In this document: positions 58,901 through 64,000 of the stretch, piece by piece
Position numbering within the stretch: the first letter of the stretch is position 1
Layout of the letters: each line of letters opens with the position of its first letter
Assembly (NCBI GenBank): GCA_902363335.1
Contig: CABIZV010000001.1
Location: 992,001-1,056,000, forward strand
DNA from: Enterobacteriaceae bacterium
GTDB lineage: Bacteria > Pseudomonadota > Gammaproteobacteria > Enterobacterales > Enterobacteriaceae
Direction: 5' to 3'
DNA: 64,000 nt
The notes under the pieces: generated by a model
The model's database searches: none
What the model was told of the DNA's origin: nothing
The model's input: the letters and a program-made list of their open reading frames with translations, nothing else
Made by a program: the position numbers and the translations under genes

Positions 58901-59365
58901 GAAGATCTCACCAGCCAGCAGACGGAAGTCGAGCTGCGGATGCCATCGCTGTTGCCGGATGACTATATCCCGGATGTCAATACGCGTCTGTCATTCTATA
59001 AGCGTATCGCCAGCGCGAAGGGTGAGCATGAGCTTGACGAGATCAAGGTTGAGTTGATTGATCGCTTCGGCCTGTTACCGGACGCCGCGCGCAACCTGCT
59101 GGACATTGCGCGCCTACGTCAGCAGGCGCAAAAGCTTGGGATCCGCAAGCTTGAAGGTAACGAAAAAGGCGGCGTCATTGAGTTCGCTGAGAAAAATCAC
59201 GTCAATCCTTCCTGGCTTATCGGTTTGCTGCAAAAACAACCGCAGCACTATCGGTTAGATGGCCCGACGCGTCTGCGCTTCTTCCAGGAACTGGCCGAGC
59301 GTAAAACGCGCATGGACTGGGTGCGTCAGTTTATGCAGCAGCTTGAAGAAAACGCCCTCGCCTGA
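55919..59365 (+). CDS. mfd: Transcription-repair coupling factor Mfd
   Basis: A 1148-aa protein, equal to E. coli Mfd. Domains in order: UvrB-homology (1-330), RNA polymerase interaction domain (about 475-545), SF2 translocase with Walker A GDVGFGKT (about 626-633) and DEEH box (about 728-731), and the TRG motif region, then a C-terminal domain masking UvrA binding. It removes RNA polymerase stalled at lesions and recruits UvrA. A 9-bp stem-loop follows at 59377-59398. Confidence 0.97.
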   Translation: MPEHARYALPTKPGEQRLLGELTGAACATVVADIAEHHPGPVVLIAPDMQNALRLHDEIGQFTDALVMNLADWETLPYDSFSPHQDIISSRLSTLYQLPTMQRGVLIVPVSTLMQRVCPHSFLHGHALVMKKGQRLSRDALRNQLDSAGYRHVDQVMEHGEYAIRGALLDLYPMGSDQPYRLDFFDDEIDSLRVFDVDSQRTLDEVDAINLLPAHEFPTDKAAIELFRSQWRDQFDVKRDAEHIYQQVSKGTLPAGIEYWQPLFFSEPLPPLFSYFPANTLLVNTGDIDTSANRFQVDAQARFENRGVDPMRPLLAPAHLWLRTDELNSELKKWPRVQLKTEHLAKKAAHVNMGFQPLPDLSVQAQNKAPLDNLRKFIESFSGPVIFSVESEGRREALGELLARIKLAPKRIQRLDEADGNQRYLMIGAAEHGFIDTQNNRALICESDLLGERVARRRQDSRRTINPDTLIRNLAELHIGQPVVHLEHGVGRYAGMTTLETGGITAEYLMLIYANDAKLYVPVSSLHLISRYAGGADESAPLHKLGSDAWSRARQKAAEKVRDVAAELLDIYAQRAAKEGFAFKHDKEQYQLFCDSFPFETTPDQAQAINAVLSDMCQPLAMDRLVCGDVGFGKTEVAMRAAFLAVENHKQVAVLVPTTLLAQQHYDNFRDRFANWPVRIEVLSRFRSAKEQTQILAEAAEGKIDILIGTHKLLQSDVKLRDLGLLIVDEEHRFGVRHKERIKAMRADVDILTLTATPIPRTLNMAMSGMRDLSIIATPPARRLAVKTFVREYDSLVVREAILRETLRGGQVYYLFNDVENIQKAADKLAELVPEARIAIGHGQMRERELERVMNDFHHQRFNVLVCTTIIETGIDIPTANTIIIERADHFGLAQLHQLRGRVGRSHHQAYAWLLTPHPKAMTTDAQKRLEAIASLEDLGAGFALATHDLEIRGAGELLGEGQSGQMESIGFSLYMEMLENAVDALKEGREPSLEDLTSQQTEVELRMPSLLPDDYIPDVNTRLSFYKRIASAKGEHELDEIKVELIDRFGLLPDAARNLLDIARLRQQAQKLGIRKLEGNEKGGVIEFAEKNHVNPSWLIGLLQKQPQHYRLDGPTRLRFFQELAERKTRMDWVRQFMQQLEENALA

Positions 59366-59376
59366 CGGTAATTGTC

Positions 59377-59398
59377 GCGGGTACGTCAACGTACCCGC
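59377..59398 (+). terminator. Stem-loop after mfd
   Basis: GCGGGTACG-TCAA-CGTACCCGC, a perfect 9-bp stem 12 bp past the stop, without a T run. Confidence 0.5.
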
Positions 59399-59599
59399 TA
59401 CCGCTTACGGACTCGCTTCCCCAAAGTTTCCCCCCATCCCCGCGTTTCCTGCTCATGAGTTAACTAAAAAGCCGTTTCATTACGCGCCATTTCTCTTACT
59501 TACCTCTGTTTACATTTTAATAAAAATGCGTATATTTCTCATTTGCATTCACTATAGCGTATGCGCGTAGCAACGATTGACCGTGGCCGTAGAGCTGCG

Positions 59600-59624
59600 G
59601 AGAAAAATAATTCTCATTTGATTA
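59600..59624 (+). promoter_or_regulatory. Candidate Fur box of fhuE
   Basis: GAGAAAAATAATTCTCATTTGATT lies just upstream of the fhuE start and resembles the repeated NATAAT units of a Fur box; a second, weaker one is near 59526-59548. Iron repression of fhuE is established in E. coli. Confidence 0.45.
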
Positions 59625-59634
59625 AGGGTTTACC

Positions 59635-61821
59635 ATGTCTTTCACTTCCAACACCCGGGATGGTCGTACCGCGCCGTCTCTGATTGCTGTCGGCGTCGCA
59701 CTGGCGCTCTACCCTCAACTGGGCATGACCGCTGATAAAACTGAAGACACGATTGTTGTCGAAGGTTCCTCGTCCGATAGCAGTAGCGATACGCAAAAAC
59801 AGGACTACAGCGTTAAGACGACGACGGCCGGCACGAAAATGCAGATGGTGCAGCGCGACATTCCGCAATCAGTCAGCATCATCAGCGAGCAGCGTATGCA
59901 GGATCAGCAGTTGCAAACCCTGGGTGATGTGATGGACAGCACCACCGGCATCAGCCGTAGTCAGGCCGATTCTGACCGCAATAGCTATTACTCCCGCGGC
60001 TTTGAAATCGATAACTATATGGTCGATGGTATTCCCACCTATTTTGAATCCCGCTGGAATCTGGGCGATGCCCTGTCCGATACCGCGCTCTATGAACGTG
60101 TGGAAGTGGTTCGTGGTGCTAACGGACTGATGACCGGCACCGGTAATCCGTCTGCCTCAATCAATATGATCCGCAAGCACGCCACCAGCCGTGAATTCAC
60201 CGGCAATGTTTCCGCTGAATACGGTAGCTGGAATAAGCAGCGTTATATCACCGACCTGCAAAGCCCGCTAACCGAAGATGGCAACGTGCGCGCACGTATT
60301 GTGGCCGGCTACCAAAATAATGATTCCTGGCTTGACCGTTACAACAGCGACAAAACGTTCTTCTCCGGCATTCTCGATGCTGACTTAGGTTCCGCCACCA
60401 GCCTCTCCGCAGGCTACGAGTATCAGCGAATCAACGTCGATAGCCCAACCTGGGGCGGCCTGCCGCGCTGGAATACCGACGGTAGCAGCCGTCAATACGA
60501 CCGTACGCACAGTACCGCGCCGGATTGGGCCTATAACGATAAAGAGAGCAATAAAGTCTTTATGACCTTAAAGCAGCGCTTTGCCGACACCTGGCAGGCG
60601 ACGCTTAACGCCACGCATACCGAGATTAAGTTCGACAGTAAAACCATGTATATCGACGCCTATGTCGATAAGAATACCGGTATGTTGGTTGGGCCTTACG
60701 GTAACTACGGCCCAGGCTTTGATTACGTTGGCGGCACCGGCTGGAACAGCGGTAAACGTAAAGTCGATGCGCTGGACCTGTTTGCCGACGGCAGCTATGA
60801 CCTGTTTGGACGTCAGCACAATATGATGGTGGGCGGCAGCTACAGTAAGCAAAACAACCGCTATTTCAGCTCGTGGGCGAACGTATTCCCGGATGAAGTG
60901 GGTAGCTTCAATAATTTTGATAGCGCCACCTTCCCGGAAACCAACTGGAACCCGCAAAGTCTGGCGCAGGACGATACCACGCGCATGAAATCGCTGTATG
61001 CGGCAACCCGTGTGACGCTTGCCGATCCGCTGCACCTGATTCTCGGCGCGCGCTATACCAACTGGAGCATTGATACGCTCAGCTATACGATGGAGAAAAA
61101 CCACACCACGCCGTATGCGGGTCTGGTTTATGACATCAACGATAACTGGTCAACCTACGCCAGCTATACCTCTATCTTCCAGCCGCAGAACGTGCGCGAT
61201 AGCTCAGGGAAATACCTGACGCCGATTACCGGGAATAACTATGAGCTGGGCCTGAAATCCGACTGGATGGACAGCCGCCTGACCACAACGCTATCGGTGT
61301 TCCGTATTGAGCAGGATAATCTGGGGCAGTCAACGGGCAACCCAATTCCCGGCAGCGCGGGGGATATCGCCTATACCACCGCGGACGGAACCGTCAGCAA
61401 AGGTGTCGAGTTTGAGATAAACGGCGCGCTCACCGATAACTGGCAGTTGACCTTTGGGGCAACGCGATTTGTTGCGGAAGATAACGAAGGCAATGCGGTC
61501 AACCCGAATCTGCCGCGTACCAGCGTTAAGCTGTTTACCCGCTATCGTCTGCCGGCAATGCCTGAGCTCACGGTGGGCGGCGGCGTGAACTGGCAAAACC
61601 GCGTCTATAAAGACACCGTCACACCGTTTGGTACCTTCCGTGCAGAACAAGGCAGCTATGCGCTGGTCGATCTGTTCACCCGCTACCAGGTTACGAAGAA
61701 CTTTTCCGTGCAGGGCAACCTCAACAACCTGTTCGACAAAACCTACGACACCAATATCGACGGTTCTATCGTGTACGGCGAACCGCGTAACGTGAGCGTC
61801 ACGGCAAGCTACCAGTTCTGA
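59635..61821 (+). CDS. fhuE: Ferric siderophore receptor FhuE
   Basis: A 728-aa TonB-dependent outer membrane receptor for coprogen and rhodotorulic acid. After the signal peptide (cleavage near residue 33) comes the TonB box DTIVVEG, the plug (MQMVQRDIPQSVSIISEQRM through about 190) and a 22-strand barrel ending in Phe (VSVTASYQF). Length matches E. coli (729). It stands alone, with a likely Fur box upstream and REP elements downstream. Confidence 0.95.
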   Translation: MSFTSNTRDGRTAPSLIAVGVALALYPQLGMTADKTEDTIVVEGSSSDSSSDTQKQDYSVKTTTAGTKMQMVQRDIPQSVSIISEQRMQDQQLQTLGDVMDSTTGISRSQADSDRNSYYSRGFEIDNYMVDGIPTYFESRWNLGDALSDTALYERVEVVRGANGLMTGTGNPSASINMIRKHATSREFTGNVSAEYGSWNKQRYITDLQSPLTEDGNVRARIVAGYQNNDSWLDRYNSDKTFFSGILDADLGSATSLSAGYEYQRINVDSPTWGGLPRWNTDGSSRQYDRTHSTAPDWAYNDKESNKVFMTLKQRFADTWQATLNATHTEIKFDSKTMYIDAYVDKNTGMLVGPYGNYGPGFDYVGGTGWNSGKRKVDALDLFADGSYDLFGRQHNMMVGGSYSKQNNRYFSSWANVFPDEVGSFNNFDSATFPETNWNPQSLAQDDTTRMKSLYAATRVTLADPLHLILGARYTNWSIDTLSYTMEKNHTTPYAGLVYDINDNWSTYASYTSIFQPQNVRDSSGKYLTPITGNNYELGLKSDWMDSRLTTTLSVFRIEQDNLGQSTGNPIPGSAGDIAYTTADGTVSKGVEFEINGALTDNWQLTFGATRFVAEDNEGNAVNPNLPRTSVKLFTRYRLPAMPELTVGGGVNWQNRVYKDTVTPFGTFRAEQGSYALVDLFTRYQVTKNFSVQGNLNNLFDKTYDTNIDGSIVYGEPRNVSVTASYQF

Positions 61822-61869
61822 TGCCATTCGTGAGCTTCCCCGGGGTCGGCGTAAACGCCTCGCCCGGGC

Positions 61870-61998
61870 TACCGTTTAGCCCGTAGGCCTGATAAGCTTC
61901 GCGCCATCAGGCAGATAAGCGCAGATTGCCGGATGGCGGCGTTGCCTTATCCGGCCTACCATATAGGGCGTAGCCCGGCCGAGCGCAGCGACGCCGGG
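61870..61998. repeat. REP/BIME cluster between fhuE and ptsG
   Basis: CCGTAGGCCTGATAAGC, GCCGGATGGCGGCG, CCTTATCCGGCCTACC and GTAGCCCGGCCGAGCGCAGC units in alternating orientation. Confidence 0.85.
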
Positions 61999-62020
61999 AT
62001 GTCTACCCAACCCACAAACG

Positions 62021-62049
62021 TAAAAAAGGCAGCCATTCGGCTGCCTTAG
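62021..62049 (-). terminator. Intrinsic terminator of ptsG
   Basis: On the - strand AAGGCAGCC-GAAT-GGCTGCCTT followed by TTTT, about 30 bp past the ptsG stop. Confidence 0.85.
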
Positions 62050-62077
62050 TCTCCCCAAACCTATCACATCGAATAAC

Positions 62078-63511
62078 TTAGTTATTACGAATGTAGTCGT
62101 CCATTTCGGTTTTCAGGTTATCGGATTTAGTGCCGAAAATCGCCTGAACGCCGGAACCTGCAACAACCACACCCGCCGCACCGAGTTTCTTCAGCCCTGG
62201 CTGATCCACTTTCGCGACATCGGCTACGCTTACGCGCAGACGGGTAATACAAGCATCGAGGTTAGTGATGTTTTCTTTACCACCGAAGGCGGCGACAAGC
62301 GCTGGCGCCATTTCGCTGGTTGCGGTGGCTTTCGTATCTTCAGTGGCGTCTTCACGACCCGGAGTTTTCAGATTCAGCGCTTTAATCAGCACGCGGAAAA
62401 CAACGTAGTAGACTACCGCATAGCAGATACCGACAATCGGGAACAGCCACAGTTTGCTGCTGTTACCGGACAGTACGATAAAGTCGATCAGACCGTGAGA
62501 GAACGAAGTCCCGTCACGCATCCCCAGCAGAATACAGATCGGGAATGCCAGACCTGCCAGAATAGCGTGGATGATGTACAGGATCGGCGCCACGAACATG
62601 AAGGAGAATTCGATTGGCTCGGTGATACCGGTCAGGAAAGAGGTCAGCGCAGCGGAGATCATGATGCCGCCGACTTTTGCACGGTTTTCTGGTTTAGCAG
62701 AGTGCCAGATAGCGATAGCCGCAGCCGGCAGACCGTACATTTTGAACAGGAAGCCGCCGGACAGTTTGCCCGCAGTTGGGTCGCCTGCCATATAGCGAGG
62801 GATATCGCCGTGGAACACCTGACCTGCTGCGTTGGTGTATTCACCAATCTGCATCTGGAAAGGAACGTTCCAGATGTGGTGCAGACCAAACGGCACCAGG
62901 CAGCGTTCGATGAAGCCGTAAATACCAAATGCCACGACTGGGTTCTGGTAAGCCGCCCACTGCGAGAAGGTCTGAATAGCAGTACCTACCGGTGGCCAGA
63001 TGAAGGACAGCACGATGCCCATAAAGATCGCGGTCAGACCAGAAATGATCGGCACGAAACGTTTACCGGCAAAGAAGCCCAGATACTCAGGCAGCTTGAT
63101 GCGGTAGAAGCGGTTAAACATGTATGCCGCGATAGCACCCGCAATAATACCGCCTAATACGCCGGTATCCGCCAGGTGTTTAGCCGCGATCTCTTCCGCA
63201 GGCAAATGCAGCACCAGAGGAGCAACCACAGCCATGGTTTTCACCATGATGCCGTAGGCAACAACCGAAGCCAGCGCAGATACACCGTCGTTATTGGTAA
63301 AGCCTAATGCAACACCGATAGCGAAGATAAGTGGCATGTTGGCGAAAACGGAACCGCCCGCTTCTGCCATAACATGAGAAACGACGGCTGGCAGCCAGCT
63401 GAAGTTTGCGGAACCGACGCCCAGCAGGATACCTGCGATAGGCAGCACGGAAACCGGCAGCATCAGCGATTTACCGACCTTTTGCAGGTTAGCAAATGCA
63501 TTCTTAAACAT
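62078..63511 (-). CDS. ptsG: Glucose-specific PTS enzyme IIBC
   Basis: A 477-aa glucose transporter, equal in length to E. coli PtsG. The IIC domain (1-380) has ten segments with the conserved GITEPIEFSFMF motif; the IIB domain has the phosphorylated Cys421 in NLDACITRLRVS. Glucose is taken up and phosphorylated with phosphate from IIA(Glc). Start and leader are those targeted by SgrS RNA. It lies upstream of its control region at 63590-63670. Confidence 0.97.
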   Translation of the reverse strand: MFKNAFANLQKVGKSLMLPVSVLPIAGILLGVGSANFSWLPAVVSHVMAEAGGSVFANMPLIFAIGVALGFTNNDGVSALASVVAYGIMVKTMAVVAPLVLHLPAEEIAAKHLADTGVLGGIIAGAIAAYMFNRFYRIKLPEYLGFFAGKRFVPIISGLTAIFMGIVLSFIWPPVGTAIQTFSQWAAYQNPVVAFGIYGFIERCLVPFGLHHIWNVPFQMQIGEYTNAAGQVFHGDIPRYMAGDPTAGKLSGGFLFKMYGLPAAAIAIWHSAKPENRAKVGGIMISAALTSFLTGITEPIEFSFMFVAPILYIIHAILAGLAFPICILLGMRDGTSFSHGLIDFIVLSGNSSKLWLFPIVGICYAVVYYVVFRVLIKALNLKTPGREDATEDTKATATSEMAPALVAAFGGKENITNLDACITRLRVSVADVAKVDQPGLKKLGAAGVVVAGSGVQAIFGTKSDNLKTEMDDYIRNN

Positions 63512-63532
63512 ATTAGGAGTGCTCCTGAGTAT
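63512..63532 (-). promoter_or_regulatory. SgrS target region in the ptsG leader
   Basis: The leader directly before the ATG reads TACTCAGGAGCACTCCTAAT on the mRNA, nearly the E. coli sequence that pairs with SgrS under glucose-phosphate stress and overlaps the ribosome site. Confidence 0.6.
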
Positions 63533-63607
63533 TTGTACTTTTATCTACGTTTTCACGCATTAGTGAGTGGGGAGAGACTCACCAGGGACAGGGCATCTAA
63601 AGCGCCC

Positions 63608-63634
63608 TTTATTAATTACACAGAGTAAAATAAT
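63608..63634 (-). promoter_or_regulatory. Mlc operator of ptsG
   Basis: On the - strand AATTATTTTACTCTGTGTAAT matches the E. coli ptsG Mlc site. Mlc represses ptsG in the absence of glucose. Confidence 0.75.
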
Positions 63635-63644
63635 TCCCCTGAGT

Positions 63645-63668
63645 TTTGTTTGACCGCTATCACATTCC
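63645..63668 (-). promoter_or_regulatory. CRP site of ptsG
   Basis: On the - strand AATGTGATAGCGGTCAAAC: the TGTGA half-site is perfect and the second half weak, as in the E. coli ptsG promoter. The rest of the gap to 63811 shows no gene. Confidence 0.65.
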
Positions 63669-63811
63669 AAACGGATATGGCTTAGAATTTTAATCTTCTT
63701 TACAATAAACTGGCCCGTTTATTGGCAGATTGACGTTCACCGCCACTTTTTACGGCGGTGAACTGTACTCGCTTTGAACATTAATTACGAGCATTAAAAT
63801 AAGTCGCAAAA

Positions 63812-64000
63812 TCAGGCAGATTGTAGGCGGGCAGGATCGATATGGAAGAGGTTCGCAAAGTTGTCCGTCGTCTGTTGCGCCAGCTGTTCTACGCTTACGC
63901 CCTTCAATACGGCCATGTATTCCGCGACATCGCGCACCATCGCCGGTTGGTTCTCCTTGCCACGATGCGGCACCGGTGCCAGATACGGAGAGTCGGTCTC
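63812..64000 (-). CDS. ycfH: TatD-family metal-dependent hydrolase YcfH (5' end missing)
   Basis: Only the last 62 residues are in the window. The visible ETDSPYLAPVPHRGKENQPA is the TatD-family motif with a metal-binding Asp, followed by VRDVAEYMAVLKGVSVEQLA and TTDNFANLFHID. This matches the end of E. coli YcfH, which also lies next to ptsG. The role is probably a deoxyribonuclease-like hydrolase; no defined substrate in the cell. Confidence 0.93.
   Translation of the reverse strand, partial: ETDSPYLAPVPHRGKENQPAMVRDVAEYMAVLKGVSVEQLAQQTTDNFANLFHIDPARLQSA

Overview
The window is enterobacterial chromosome (Enterobacteriaceae; gene order pepT-potABCD-cobB-nagK-lolEDC-mfd-fhuE-ptsG-ycfH and E. 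coli-like PhoPQ, icd and purB). The inserted mel cluster between lolC and mfd suggests an Enterobacter, Lelliottia, Leclercia or Citrobacter type genome rather than E. coli; species cannot be fixed from the sequence. The left 28 kb is a lambdoid prophage that runs off the left edge.

Prophage, from the integrase end inward. int and xis (26.8-28.2 kb) lie beside three tandem 9-bp repeats that look like Int arm sites. The leftward-side early operon on the + strand carries a small ORF, an Rrf2-type regulator and a RecE-like protein with a DEDDh exonuclease tail, behind a promoter that overlaps three evenly spaced operators. The immunity region has a short CI-type repressor (21.7 kb), divergent from a YdaS/Cro-type gene across three matching operators. 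Behind cI, in the place of lambda rexAB, sits a two-gene cassette: a nucleotidyltransferase-fold protein and an unrecognised 310-aa partner. The other early operon runs on the - strand: YdaT/CII-like protein, a DUF1376-DnaT replication protein, DnaC loader, PerC-like regulator, small unknown genes, a LexA-boxed DinI-like gene, a nin-like region (DUF1367, NinG) and antiterminator Q. Next come lysis genes (P21-type dual-start holin, SAR endolysin, Rz with nested Rz1), a candidate cos region, then a lambda-type head module (TerS, TerL, gpW, portal, a protease-capsid fusion, DUF2190) joined to a contractile P2/Mu-type tail (gpV spike, sheath). A 19-bp sequence ending in an ATG recurs four times at gene junctions, always in the sense of transcription.

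Between the prophage and icd (28.2-30.6 kb) is a small variable islet: a 74-aa conserved gene, a DUF1398 gene and an AT-rich membrane O-acyltransferase.

The core chromosome follows: icd (-), rluE, nudJ, mnmA, hflD, purB, phoP, phoQ, roxA (+), pepT (-), potABCD (+), cobB, nagK, lolE, lolD, lolC (-), a YjdF-like membrane gene (+), a SemiSWEET-melB-melA group (-) divergent from melR (+), mfd and fhuE (+), ptsG (-) and the end of ycfH (-). REP/BIME repeats fill four intergenic gaps. Recognisable control sites include a PhoP box at phoP, paired inverted MelR-like sites between melA and melR, and Mlc/CRP/SgrS target sites at ptsG.
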